Shown piece after piece: positions 33,976 through 43,740 of a stretch of DNA of 64,000 nt (its first letter is position 1; every line of letters begins with the position of its first letter). The position numbers were made by a program, and so were the translations under genes. Origin of the DNA: CAG-411 sp050875145 (lineage in GTDB: Bacteria > Bacillota > Clostridia > Lachnospirales > Lachnospiraceae); NCBI GenBank assembly GCA_050875145.1, contig JBNMLH010000003.1, forward strand, positions 181,539 through 245,538. Direction: 5' to 3'. A model generated the notes under the pieces. It was not told the DNA's origin, did no database searches, and was given only the letters and a program-made list of their open reading frames with translations.

Positions 33976-36387
33976 CTATTTCATTACAATATTAACAATT
34001 CTGCCTGGTACATAAATTTCTTTTACAATATTTCCAGTCAATTTATCAGAGATTGCTTCCTTTGCCTTTTCCAATACAGAATCCTTTGCCTCTTCCGCAC
34101 CAATCGCAACGGTTCCTTTTGTCTTACCGTTAATCTGTACTGCAATTTCAATGGTATCTTCCTTCATTGCTGCTTCGTCGTATTCTGGCCATTTCTGCTC
34201 AAATACACCGCCCTCATTTCCTAATAACTCCCAAAGCTCTGCTGTCACATGTGGTGCAAATGGAGCCATAAGAATAATAGCTGTATTTAATGTTTCTAAA
34301 TCTACTCCACCATTTTTCTTTGTAATTTCAATAAATTTATTGTTATACTCCATAAATCCACTGATAACTGTATTTAAGCTAAAGCTCTCTAAACGAGTAG
34401 TAATATCATAAACCATTTTATGACGTAACTTAATCATCTCATCTGTGGCAGCTACATTTGCTTCCTTGCTATCTAATACCATCTTCCAAAAACGGTTGAT
34501 AAAACGATAAACACCATCAATTCCTCTGTCATCCCATTCCGAATCAAGTTCCGGTGGTCCTACGAATAATTCATAAAGTCGAAGTGCATCACAACCATAA
34601 TCTCTTACCAAATCATCCGGAGATATTACATTTCCCTTTGATTTACTCATCTTAATACCATTCTTACCAGTAATCATACCCTGGTTAAATAATTTCTTAA
34701 ATGGTTCATCAAAATCAATTGCACCAATATCATATAAGAACTTTGTGTAGAAACGAGAATAAAGCAAATGCAATACAGCATGTTCAACTCCACCAATATA
34801 CATATCTACTGGAAGATATTTGTCTGCTTTTTCTTTTGAAACCAACTCTTCATTATTCTTATTGTCCACATAACGAAGGAAATACCAAGAAGAACCAGCC
34901 CATTGAGGCATTGTATTTGTCTCTCTCTTTGCAGGTCCGCCACAGCATGGACAAGTTGTATTTACCCAATCTGTAATATCTGCTAATGGCGATTCTCCTG
35001 TACCAGTTGGCTGATAACTCTCTACTTCTGGTAATAATAATGGTAACTGATCTTCTGGAACAGGTACTGCTCCACACTTTTCACAATGTACAATTGGAAT
35101 AGGTTCTCCCCAATAACGCTGTCTTGAGAATACCCAGTCACGTAATTTATAATTCGTTGTCTTCTTTCCAATGCCTAACTTTTCAATAATTTCAGGTGCT
35201 TCTTTCTTTAACTCAGCAGAATCTCTTCCTGTCCATTCTCCAGAATTAATTACAATTCCTGACTCCGTATAAGCTTCTGTTAAATTTGGATTCTCTTTTC
35301 CATCTTTTGAAATAACCTGAATAATTGGAATATTAAACTTGGTTGCAAATTCAAAGTCTCTATCATCATGTGCAGGCACACACATAATCGCACCTGTACC
35401 GTAATCAGCCAATACATAATCTGATAACCAGATTGGGACCTTTGCTCCATTAATTGGATTGATTGCGTAAGAACCTGTAAATACACCAGTCTTTTCTTTA
35501 TCCTGCATACGATCTACAGAAGACTTTAAGGAAGACTGATAAATATATTCTTCCACTGCTGCTCTTGTATCATCTGTTGCCAGATTTTTTGCTAAAGCAT
35601 GTTCTGGTGCTAATACCATAAAAGTTGCTCCATATAAGGTATCTGGTCTGGTTGTATAAACCGTAATAGCCTCATCCATTCCATCAATCTTAAAGTCTAC
35701 TTCTGCACCATGACTTCTTCCGATCCAGTCAGCCTGCATTTTCTTTACTTTTTCCGGCCAATCCAATTTATCCAAATCATCCAATAAACGATCTGCATAT
35801 TTTGTAATTTTTAACATCCACTGTCTTAAGTTTTTCTTTGTTACATCGGCTCCACAACGTTCACATTTACCACCGACAACTTCTTCATTTGCAAGACCTG
35901 TCTTACAAGATGGACACCAGTTAATTGGCATCTCTTTCTGATAGGCTAAGCCTTCTTTGAACATTTTCACAAAAATCCACTGTGTCCATTTATAAAAATT
36001 AGGATCTGTTGTATTTACTTCCATATCCCAGTCATAAATAGCTTCGATTTCCTTAATCTGTCTTTTAATATTTGCTATATTATCTGCTGTAGATTTTTCC
36101 GGATGTACTCCCATCTTTATGGCATAATTTTCTGCTGGAAGTCCAAAGGCATCCCATCCCATTGGATGAATTACATAATGTCCTTGAAGCATCTTATAAC
36201 GACTCCAGACATCACTGATTACATATCCCCTCCAATGTCCTACATGCAGACCATTTCCAGAAGGATAAGGAAACATATCCAAACAATAGTATTTTTCTTT
36301 TTTACCATCATTTACATTGACCGGATGTTGCTCCCAATATTTTTTCCACTTCTTCTCTACTTCTTTGTGATTGTACACTGCTGCCAT
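33976..36387 (-). CDS. leuS: Leucyl-tRNA synthetase
   Basis: A class I synthetase of 803 residues starting MAAVYNHKEVEKKWK at ATG 36387, right after CTAGGAGG. HIGH-like motif in PYPSGNGLHVGHWRGY, zinc cysteines (CPSC and CERC), CP1 editing domain with TTRPDTLYGATFM, and KMSKSKGN. Normal bacterial length. The 300-bp upstream region has a strong promoter but no T-box sequence, unusual for a Firmicute branched-chain synthetase. Confidence 0.97.
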   Translation of the reverse strand: MAAVYNHKEVEKKWKKYWEQHPVNVNDGKKEKYYCLDMFPYPSGNGLHVGHWRGYVISDVWSRYKMLQGHYVIHPMGWDAFGLPAENYAIKMGVHPEKSTADNIANIKRQIKEIEAIYDWDMEVNTTDPNFYKWTQWIFVKMFKEGLAYQKEMPINWCPSCKTGLANEEVVGGKCERCGADVTKKNLRQWMLKITKYADRLLDDLDKLDWPEKVKKMQADWIGRSHGAEVDFKIDGMDEAITVYTTRPDTLYGATFMVLAPEHALAKNLATDDTRAAVEEYIYQSSLKSSVDRMQDKEKTGVFTGSYAINPINGAKVPIWLSDYVLADYGTGAIMCVPAHDDRDFEFATKFNIPIIQVISKDGKENPNLTEAYTESGIVINSGEWTGRDSAELKKEAPEIIEKLGIGKKTTNYKLRDWVFSRQRYWGEPIPIVHCEKCGAVPVPEDQLPLLLPEVESYQPTGTGESPLADITDWVNTTCPCCGGPAKRETNTMPQWAGSSWYFLRYVDNKNNEELVSKEKADKYLPVDMYIGGVEHAVLHLLYSRFYTKFLYDIGAIDFDEPFKKLFNQGMITGKNGIKMSKSKGNVISPDDLVRDYGCDALRLYELFVGPPELDSEWDDRGIDGVYRFINRFWKMVLDSKEANVAATDEMIKLRHKMVYDITTRLESFSLNTVISGFMEYNNKFIEITKKNGGVDLETLNTAIILMAPFAPHVTAELWELLGNEGGVFEQKWPEYDEAAMKEDTIEIAVQINGKTKGTVAIGAEEAKDSVLEKAKEAISDKLTGNIVKEIYVPGRIVNIVMK

Positions 36388-36481
36388 CTTACAACCTCCT
36401 AGTTTTCTTTTCATCTCTATCGCAATCTAATTCTATCCATATCTGTAACAGACTGGAATTTCTACATTACACATACTTTTT

Positions 36482-36510
36482 ATGATACCTCTATAAAGCC
36501 AATCTGTCAA
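36482..36510 (-). promoter_or_regulatory. Promoter of leuS
   Basis: On the minus strand a perfect TTGACA (36505-36510), 17-bp spacer, TATCAT (36482-36487). Further upstream an imperfect palindrome (GTTCAATGAAC near 36560) could be an operator. Confidence 0.75.
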
Positions 36511-36690
36511 CCTTCCGCCTTTCACAAAGCACTATAGCTTTGCCATATTATTACAGTTCACAGTTCATTGAACAGTAACGCCATATTTTCTAGCTTTTCA
36601 AACAACCTCACTTTACCATAATCCATAAATTATTTTATATTGCAAATATCATTGACACATGGTTTAGAAACAATACCATTTACTTTTTAC

Positions 36691-37482
36691 TTATTTATAA
36701 TACACTTCCTGCAAAAATAGACCCTTTGCCTCAGCAGTTTCCCCTGCCTTTTCTCTATCACAACTTTCTAAAATAGATTTCATTGCCTTGGGCTCTATTT
36801 CTCCACGCCCAACTTGCATCAGTGTACCAACAATAATACGCACCATTCTTGGCCAAAAATCATCTCCATGTATCGTAATACTCATCTCATCGATTCCCGC
36901 ATAAATGTCTATATCAAAAATTTCTCTAATCGTAGATTTCTTCATTCTCTTATTATCTGAAAATGCTTTAAAATCATGTTTTCCTATCAAATATTTTGCA
37001 GCATCCCGCATTTTTAAACTATCCAATTTATGAAAACTATAATAATTGTATTTTCTCTGAAAAACAGAAGGTACTTCACCCATGGTAATCTTATATTCAT
37101 ATTTAAACGATTTTGCAAGATAACTGCTATGAAAACGTTCCGGTACTTCATCTGCCTCAAGCACTGCAATATCCATAGGTAAAAATCGATTTAGATAGTG
37201 TTTGATCTCATACATTTTCATATCTGTGTTTGTCTTAAAATTGGCAATTTGTGCATACGCATGCACTCCTGCTTCTGTTCTTGCAGCTCCGATTACCTCA
37301 ATTTTTTCTCCTTCCATCTTTTCCAGTACACTTTCCAATTTATCTTGAATTGTATTACTTCCCTTTCTTGCTTGTTTCTGCCATCCATCATATCTGGAAC
37401 CATCATATTCTAAAACCAAACGTATATTTCTCATACTTTCCTGCCCTTTCTGTCTTATCGTAGTATCTTTTTTTCTTTTCAT
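36691..37482 (-). CDS. truA: TruA-family tRNA pseudouridine synthase, divergent paralogue
   Basis: About 263 residues from ATG 37482, which follows GGGAGG; an internal ATG at 37434 (MRNIRLVLEYDG) starts where most TruA proteins do and has a weaker AGGAAAG site. Family features: LVLEYDGSRYDGWQKQ, NRFLPMDIAV, HGDDFWPRMVRIIVGTLMQVG. However, the catalytic motif normally RTDAGVHA reads RTEAGVHA (Glu70 for the catalytic Asp), and the usual GPTAPAxGL reads GETAEAKGL. Both point to a divergent paralogue whose activity is uncertain. It diverges from the restriction endonuclease gene. Confidence 0.85.
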   Translation of the reverse strand: MKRKKDTTIRQKGQESMRNIRLVLEYDGSRYDGWQKQARKGSNTIQDKLESVLEKMEGEKIEVIGAARTEAGVHAYAQIANFKTNTDMKMYEIKHYLNRFLPMDIAVLEADEVPERFHSSYLAKSFKYEYKITMGEVPSVFQRKYNYYSFHKLDSLKMRDAAKYLIGKHDFKAFSDNKRMKKSTIREIFDIDIYAGIDEMSITIHGDDFWPRMVRIIVGTLMQVGRGEIEPKAMKSILESCDREKAGETAEAKGLFLQEVYYK

Positions 37483-37594
37483 TATAGCAATCCTCCCCTC
37501 CCTTTTCAATGCTAAAACATCTAGCTTTCTTCGCTTTCTTTTCCTATTTTTATGTGGTATAGTAAACTGTAATAAAAAAGAAAGGAGAACTTTC

Positions 37595-39376
37595 ATGAGC
37601 TGGTACTGGAGGACAAAACCAAGAAGTATTATAAAAACAATCCAATGGTTTCCCTATTTTGGAAAATTACAGGGACAAAACTGGAATGAAGCAAGTACAT
37701 CGGTCAGCGCATTTAATCAGAAAAAAATCTATCCCGTCAGACGTTCCTATATTTATCATGCGCACGGAGAAGAAGATAGTTGGCTTTCTACGATTTCCTA
37801 TGAAGATTATTTATCTGGTTCTTACGATACAAAAGAAACAGAAAGTAACGGAAGAAATGACAAAAGTACCTATGAATTCTTAGGTTTTGGATACGTCTCC
37901 AAAAAAGGAATCATAAACGTAACCGAGTGCGGTCATCAAATCATACAAAAACAATTTGATCAAGAGCAGTATTTAAAACAATTATTAAAGCTTCATCTTC
38001 CAAATCCAATTCAAAAAATTAAATCTCCATGTAAGCATCCGAATATTTTTCCTATGCAGCTTGTTTTATCGGCATTTACCAAATACGATAGTCTTAATAG
38101 AAGTGAGCTTGCACTTTTATTTGGTTGCGATGAACCCTCACAAATTCCTCGTATGCTTGCAGCAATTGAAGATTTCAAAAACCAGTATGCCTTACTAACA
38201 AATAAGCTGGACACGAAAAAAATCAAGCAACTTTTTTCCAATGTTTATGAAACATACTATGGAAAACTGCAAAATAAGGTAGATAGTTTCTATGATTATG
38301 CTGAAGCTTTGTCACGTTCTTTGGTCTATACTGGCTTATTTCGTTTATCCGGAAGAAGTCTTGCAACTAAAGTACGAATAGCCACTCATGCAAAAAAGAA
38401 GGTAGAACTTCTTCAACGAACATTTTCTTTTTCTTACCCAGAAAATGTTTCAGACATTGATACCTATATGCAATGGTATGGCAGCAGTAGCAATATACTA
38501 CTTCCATGGGATAATGCCACCGAACGACAGGAACTGATACAGGAAAAATTATCTGTTTTGCAAGAATTACTATTGCAAAAAGATATACCTTCTCCAGTAA
38601 AAGATTATGAACAAGCTTCTTTTGTCTCACAAGCTGATCTTAATCTACTGTTTGCCCAAACTCAAAAAACAGATAATATTTTGGCTTTAAAGGACATGGA
38701 AAAAACAATTGATAAAGCAATCACCAATCATAATGAGGATTACTTTATTCAAGTCGCATCCAAAACAGAAAAAGAACGTCAATTTATCCTTGAAAAATTT
38801 GATGATATTCTTGCAAACGATGATATGAGTGCACTCTGGTTAGAAGTAAATACTTGGAAATCTTTAATTGCGGTACAAGGGAAACATCACATGAAACGAA
38901 ATTTCAATATTGAAGAAGACCTTTCTCCACGCAGCTTTGCTCCCGGAGTTGGAAACACGCCTGATATGGAACTTTATCTTGATAATACAATTCTATTGCC
39001 AGAAGTTTCCCTTATGACAGGTGTACGTCAATGGGAGCATGAAGCCTCCAGCGTAATTGACCATGTACTCCACTTTATGGAACGAAAAACAGATAAAAAT
39101 GTATTAGGACTATTCATTTCCTCCCGCATCCACTTGCGTACTATGTGGCAATTCTTCCTATTAAATAGAGAAAGCTGGCTTGGGAAAAAAATTCCAGTAG
39201 TCCCCTTGACAATTCCGCAGTATGTAGCAGTCATTAAACATTGTTATAAACAGGAATTGCCTATAACAGAACTACTTTCCTTTTTTCAATCACTTTCCTT
39301 ATCTGCAGAAAAACTGGCCAATTATCATTTATGGGAACAACAGATTGCTAAGGCAGTAGATACGTTTACATCCTAA
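37595..39376 (+). CDS. AlwI-family type II restriction endonuclease
   Basis: A 593-residue protein of the AlwI/MlyI/PleI type (RE_AlwI family). The recognisable C-terminal nuclease core has Pro-Asp at 456-457 (GNTPDMELYLD), Glu470 in PEVSL, and the downstream REQ-like segment GVRQWEHEASSVIDHV, a PD-(D/E)xK variant seen in these type IIS enzymes. The N-terminus (SIIKTIQWFPYFGKL) and EFLGFGYVSKKGIINVTECG fit the family's recognition half. AlwI relatives cut outside GGATC or GAGTC; this one's site is unknown. AAAGGAG precedes ATG. The methylase gene follows on the same strand. Confidence 0.85.
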   Translation: MSWYWRTKPRSIIKTIQWFPYFGKLQGQNWNEASTSVSAFNQKKIYPVRRSYIYHAHGEEDSWLSTISYEDYLSGSYDTKETESNGRNDKSTYEFLGFGYVSKKGIINVTECGHQIIQKQFDQEQYLKQLLKLHLPNPIQKIKSPCKHPNIFPMQLVLSAFTKYDSLNRSELALLFGCDEPSQIPRMLAAIEDFKNQYALLTNKLDTKKIKQLFSNVYETYYGKLQNKVDSFYDYAEALSRSLVYTGLFRLSGRSLATKVRIATHAKKKVELLQRTFSFSYPENVSDIDTYMQWYGSSSNILLPWDNATERQELIQEKLSVLQELLLQKDIPSPVKDYEQASFVSQADLNLLFAQTQKTDNILALKDMEKTIDKAITNHNEDYFIQVASKTEKERQFILEKFDDILANDDMSALWLEVNTWKSLIAVQGKHHMKRNFNIEEDLSPRSFAPGVGNTPDMELYLDNTILLPEVSLMTGVRQWEHEASSVIDHVLHFMERKTDKNVLGLFISSRIHLRTMWQFFLLNRESWLGKKIPVVPLTIPQYVAVIKHCYKQELPITELLSFFQSLSLSAEKLANYHLWEQQIAKAVDTFTS

Positions 39377-39387
39377 CATATTTTTTC

Positions 39388-39416
39388 TTGTTTCATATAT
39401 TAAAATTTGTTATAAT
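39388..39416 (+). promoter_or_regulatory. Separate promoter for the methylase gene
   Basis: TTGTTT (39388-39393), 17-bp spacer, TATAAT (39411-39416), in the 171-bp gap after the endonuclease. It would let the methylase be expressed independently, a common safeguard in restriction-modification pairs. Confidence 0.65.
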
Positions 39417-39547
39417 AAAAACCGAACATATGTACACAATGCATATTTTTTAACAGGAAACAGTGGAACCTTTCTAGGATTATACATAGCATTTATAAGA
39501 TTTGTTCTACTTATTTCCTTTTATCCTATAAACTTGCGAGGCGTATT

Positions 39548-40747
39548 ATGAGTATAAGACCAAAAGAAAACAGACTTTCTCCGCTTTTGAAATATCCAGG
39601 CGGAAAAGAAAAAGAATTAAAATATATTTTACCAAATCTTCCAAAGAAGACTGCGAATTATTTTGAACCTTTTATTGGAGGTGGAGCTGTCTACTTTTCT
39701 TTAGACTGCAAACATTACTATATCAACGACAAATCCAACGAATTAATCCAGCTCTATGAAATGATTGCTGAACAAAATGAAGATTTTTTCTCTAAGATTT
39801 CAGGTATTAATAATAATTGGATGAACATTTCCAATTTAACCCAAAAACATGCAAAAAAATTGAGAGAAATTTATGAGCTGTATCGAACAAAAAAAATTGA
39901 TAAGCAACAACTTTCCGACCAAACAACAGAGTTTTTGTGTAGCCATGCAGGAGAATTTAATGATCTGTTAAAAAGTAATTTTAACATAGCACTGGAAAAT
40001 TTTATTACAGAATTAATAAAAAGCTATACAAACAAAGTAATTCGTATGGCATCCATTGAGGAGAAAAAGGGAACACTTTGTGAAGAAGATATTACACAAA
40101 ATATTGAAGGTGCTTTTAAAAATGCTTTTTATATGCATTTTCGCTACCTTTATAACCACATTGAAGAATTGCATATTTCAAAGCCTTTTGCTACTGCCAT
40201 CTATTTCTTCATTCGTGAATTTTGTTACTCTTCCATGTTCCGATACAATAAAAGCGGAAAATTCAATGTTCCTTATGGTGGAATTTCTTATAATCAAAAA
40301 AACTTAAGTAAAAAAATTGCCTATTTTTCATCTGCGGAATTAGTGGAACAATTAAAAAATACCTGTATTTGTAATCAAGACTTTGAAGATTTCTTTCTAA
40401 CACACAAACCAGGTAAACAGGATTTTATTTTTTTGGACCCTCCTTATGATACCGAATTTAGCACCTATGCCAACAATGCTTTTGGAAAGGCAGAGCAAAA
40501 ACGTCTTGCACATTTTCTATTAAAAAAATGCAAAGCAAACTTTATGCTGATTATTAAAAATACGGATTTTATTTTATCTCTCTATGAGCCCGGAACAAAA
40601 TGTGCCAATGGGAATGCACTACAACTGCATAAATTTGATAAAAAATATTTTGTAAGCTTTCAGGATCGTAACAATAAGAATGCCCAACATCTGCTTATTA
40701 CAAACTACAATATTGATGATACAAAAAACAAAAGGTCTGAGGTCTAA
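39548..40747 (+). CDS. Dam-family adenine-specific DNA methyltransferase
   Basis: A 399-residue amino-methyltransferase of the alpha/Dam class: KYPGGK at 15-20, SAM motif FEPFIGGGAVYFS (39-51), catalytic DPPY at 297-300 and the SSMFRYNKSGKFNVPYGG segment. Residues 75-190 form an inserted helical region, probably the target-recognition domain; this makes it longer than plain Dam. It should protect the host against the adjacent AlwI-type nuclease by N6-adenine methylation. Only one methylase is seen, although asymmetric sites usually need both strands modified. Confidence 0.92.
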   Translation: MSIRPKENRLSPLLKYPGGKEKELKYILPNLPKKTANYFEPFIGGGAVYFSLDCKHYYINDKSNELIQLYEMIAEQNEDFFSKISGINNNWMNISNLTQKHAKKLREIYELYRTKKIDKQQLSDQTTEFLCSHAGEFNDLLKSNFNIALENFITELIKSYTNKVIRMASIEEKKGTLCEEDITQNIEGAFKNAFYMHFRYLYNHIEELHISKPFATAIYFFIREFCYSSMFRYNKSGKFNVPYGGISYNQKNLSKKIAYFSSAELVEQLKNTCICNQDFEDFFLTHKPGKQDFIFLDPPYDTEFSTYANNAFGKAEQKRLAHFLLKKCKANFMLIIKNTDFILSLYEPGTKCANGNALQLHKFDKKYFVSFQDRNNKNAQHLLITNYNIDDTKNKRSEV

Positions 40748-40810
40748 CCTAGGCTTGCCTGCAAGAGAACTTACGACCTTGGGTCTCAACATCTATTAAT
40801 TTAATACTAA

Positions 40811-40866
40811 AAAAACGGATTTAGAACTGTTATACTACTATACACCTATCTAAATCCGTTTTTATT
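40811..40866. terminator. Bidirectional terminator between methylase and transglutaminase-like gene
   Basis: Stem aaaacggatttaga / tctaaatccgtttt with T-runs on both strands (long loop of about 24 nt). Confidence 0.85.
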
Positions 40867-40882
40867 ATCGTAAGATTTATCT

Positions 40883-42751
40883 TTATCTTATTTTACTATA
40901 AATATGCTTCAATAACTTCCATTCTTCTTCTTTGCATTTCTCCTTACTGTACCTATTTTTTTCTCCAATTTGTATTGCCATTTTCAATTCCTGCAAGGTA
41001 CACCCCTTGATTTTTTCTTCCATCTGTTTTATCCACATTGTTGGCGGTAACTGGGTTACAGCACCTTTTCTTTTTAGCTTTTTTAACAATTTTCTATACT
41101 GTTTTTCTATTTTTCGATGTATTCCCTTTCTTTTATCTCTGTTTTTTAATAGAAGAAATACAAGCATCCCCAAAAGAAGAAGTACACCAAAAAACATACT
41201 TTCATATATCCATCTATAATCTGCTTTTTTGTCTTTGGTCTGTTTCTCTGCCTTCGATGAATTTGTTTTATGCACGCTATTTTCCTCTTTCGCAGTATCA
41301 CTTCGCTCTTTCACCCGATTTTTTGTTCCTTCTGCTCCCTGTTTTGGTCTGCTCATTTTTCCCTGATAACTTGGATCTACCTCCATAGGAACAAATCCTG
41401 CACCATCCTGATAAATTTCTACCCAGGCATGTCCACGTTCTTCCGGAATCTCTATCATATCATAAGATGTTTTATATGCCACATCCTCTTTTGTCACACA
41501 GTACCCCTCTACATAACGTGCTGGAATTCCCAGATAACGATAAAGAAAGGTTGCCACTGTAGCATAATGTAAATCATACCCCTTTTTTTCTGCCTGTAAT
41601 ACCCATAATACAAAATCAGATGCCCCTGTATACTTTTTTACTTTTTCACTATAAGACAAATGTTGGTCTAAAAAATCGCTGACAACCGCATTTGCTTCCT
41701 CATAAGAAATATGACTCTTGTCTGTTCTAATGTCACCTATTTCTTTCTTTAAATAATTTTTTATCTCCTCTGGAATTGTAAGATACTTCTCATATACATA
41801 AGTATTATAGTAACTCTCCGCAATCAGGTAGTCCTCGGCTTCTTTCGCATGATATATTTTCATGGAAATAGCGGGATAATTCGATACCACATTGGAATAT
41901 GCCTTATACTGGTAACTCTTTTGTCCTCTTATTCCTTTACTCCACAATCCGTCTTCACGATAAGAACATCTAGTAGGAAGCTGTTGTTTCAGCAAACCAT
42001 ATGGAGTATACACATACTCTCGGTCAGCTTCCTTTACTTTAATTGCTATACTGTTTTCCTCTCCTGTCTGACAGATTTCTGCACTGCTTCCTAACTGTGA
42101 GGCATAAGAAAAACCATTCTTTTGTAATTTACGCAATACTTCTTTGGAAGCATATATACATTCTCCATCCATCGGTTTCCATCCATTTCCCGTATATTTT
42201 GCTCCTACAAAGCCTCGCAAATACAAATCAGCCGGTTTCTCCATCACAACTTGTAATGCTATTTCCTTTTTCTTTTTTCGCTCTCCTATTCCACGAAAAT
42301 CTCCTTTTGGTAACGCTGAATTTTCGCCACCATATCGTACCATCTTCACCTGTTTTTCACACCAGTTTTGTGCCATATTCCACCAGTTTTTTTCAGAAAA
42401 AGGGATTGCCAACATAATTCCTAGTAATAGAACGCAACTCGCCACTACAACAAAATGCCTTTTCTCTCTTCTTTTCCATTCTTCCCTGCCAAGCAGATAC
42501 ACTCCACTTAAAAGTAATATAACTGTTACAATTGCTCCTACCTGCTCAAACATGGCTTGATACGGATGGCAACTATATTCTGGCAATAATATTCCAAATC
42601 TTTTTTCTATGATACGCAGGCACACATTTCCCAATAATAACATACCAGTACGAAAAAACAGTATTCCCGCAAAGGCAAAAACTAACAAAATCGTACCAAT
42701 CCACTTTTCCCTATGCCCTTTTTCCTTTCTTTCTTCTCTTTGGATTATCAT
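40883..42751 (-). CDS. Transglutaminase-like membrane protein with Asp in place of the catalytic Cys
   Basis: About 622 residues from ATG 42751 behind AAAGGAG (12 nt after the DUF58 stop). N-terminal TM helices (about 18-48, 68-88, 100-118), an extracytoplasmic part with the transglutaminase fold (about 350-465), and a C-terminal TM followed by a basic cytosolic tail. The usual GYC.H(Y/F)A motif reads GYDLHYATVATFLYRYLGIPAR, so Asp393 replaces the nucleophilic Cys; His441 (ERGHAWVE) and Asp459 (VDPS) remain. Last gene of the MoxR-DUF58-transglutaminase trio and probably of the whole B12-controlled operon. Confidence 0.88.
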   Translation of the reverse strand: MIIQREERKEKGHREKWIGTILLVFAFAGILFFRTGMLLLGNVCLRIIEKRFGILLPEYSCHPYQAMFEQVGAIVTVILLLSGVYLLGREEWKRREKRHFVVVASCVLLLGIMLAIPFSEKNWWNMAQNWCEKQVKMVRYGGENSALPKGDFRGIGERKKKKEIALQVVMEKPADLYLRGFVGAKYTGNGWKPMDGECIYASKEVLRKLQKNGFSYASQLGSSAEICQTGEENSIAIKVKEADREYVYTPYGLLKQQLPTRCSYREDGLWSKGIRGQKSYQYKAYSNVVSNYPAISMKIYHAKEAEDYLIAESYYNTYVYEKYLTIPEEIKNYLKKEIGDIRTDKSHISYEEANAVVSDFLDQHLSYSEKVKKYTGASDFVLWVLQAEKKGYDLHYATVATFLYRYLGIPARYVEGYCVTKEDVAYKTSYDMIEIPEERGHAWVEIYQDGAGFVPMEVDPSYQGKMSRPKQGAEGTKNRVKERSDTAKEENSVHKTNSSKAEKQTKDKKADYRWIYESMFFGVLLLLGMLVFLLLKNRDKRKGIHRKIEKQYRKLLKKLKRKGAVTQLPPTMWIKQMEEKIKGCTLQELKMAIQIGEKNRYSKEKCKEEEWKLLKHIYSKIR

Positions 42752-42762
42752 TTCTACTCCTT

Positions 42763-43740
42763 TTATACCTCGTGTGGCAGAGTGTCCACAGACAACAATG
42801 TCCAACAAAGTTGTTTCCATTGTAGTAAATTGCTTATATGTTCTGTTTTTTCCTCTCCACTGCTTTTTTCTCTCCAGCAAACCTTTACAGCTATTCCTGA
42901 CGTTACTGTCTGTTCTACCATTTCAAATAAATATGCAATATATGACTCAATCACTTCCCAGTTCTTTTCCGTCCTTTCCCATGGAAAATGAACATAATAG
43001 CATACTTCTTCTTCCTCGTCTTTTACAAATTCTTTCACCATTACAGTTCCATACTTTTGGGTTGCTTTATAATGTATATGTTTTCTGTTATCCCCTTTCT
43101 GAAACTCACGAATACCCGCTAGTTCTCCAAAATCCATTCTCTTTTCCTCATTTTCCAAAATGCCTTCCAGACTTTGCCGTATCTGACTTTTTGCTTTCTT
43201 TTTCTTTTCTTCTTTCGGTCCAAATAAGCATCTTGTAGTTTTATTACATTTCCATTCTTTTTTCCATATTCCAAGCATATCTTCTACCAAAATAGTTTCC
43301 ATGGAAATTTCTACAACACCAGCCCAATCACTGGATAATATAAATTGGTAGTTTTCTTTTCCCCTGTAAAAAAAAGTTATCAGTGTTTCCATTCTCTGTC
43401 CATTTCGTAGATTGCATGCTTGTATCTGGCAACAAACTCTGCCTACCCACGGTAATTTCCCAGCCTTTTTCACTACAAATTCCAGTTTTGCCTGTCCACA
43501 TCCTTTCTGCTCTGCACTTCCATTTATTTCAATCTCTACTTTGCGTCTTTTTCGAACACACCAAGTACAAACAGGTAACAACAGCACGGTATACACAACC
43601 TTTTCAATCACATATACATTCCATATCAATTGTACCACTGCAACTGCACAAAAAAGAACTAACCAAAGTAATCTCCGTATCCATACCCTTCCTTTTTCCC
43701 TTTGCAATGCGAATTTACTTTTTCTTTGGAATCGGAACAC
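42763..43740 (-). CDS. DUF58 domain protein
   Basis: A 325-residue protein: two N-terminal TM helices (about 23-58), a beta-rich stretch and the DUF58 signature REFQKGDNRKHIHYKATQKYG (about 225-245). DUF58 proteins accompany MoxR ATPases and transglutaminase-like proteins and have a vWA-like fold. The GTG start at 43740 is 10 nt after a GAGG site inside the moxR gene, and the genes overlap by 26 bp, so translation is coupled. Likely a partner in MoxR-driven assembly; exact role unknown. Confidence 0.9.
   Translation of the reverse strand: MFRFQRKSKFALQREKGRVWIRRLLWLVLFCAVAVVQLIWNVYVIEKVVYTVLLLPVCTWCVRKRRKVEIEINGSAEQKGCGQAKLEFVVKKAGKLPWVGRVCCQIQACNLRNGQRMETLITFFYRGKENYQFILSSDWAGVVEISMETILVEDMLGIWKKEWKCNKTTRCLFGPKEEKKKKAKSQIRQSLEGILENEEKRMDFGELAGIREFQKGDNRKHIHYKATQKYGTVMVKEFVKDEEEEVCYYVHFPWERTEKNWEVIESYIAYLFEMVEQTVTSGIAVKVCWREKSSGEEKTEHISNLLQWKQLCWTLLSVDTLPHEV

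Noticed and set aside
36420..36690. T-box leader for leuS
   Set aside because: The minus-strand sequence between the promoter and the start lacks the conserved T-box (GGTGG-type) sequence and specifier loop.
40741..40800. Possible attachment site or phage scar after the methylase
   Set aside because: No integrase, tRNA or direct repeats flank the restriction-modification pair in the window.
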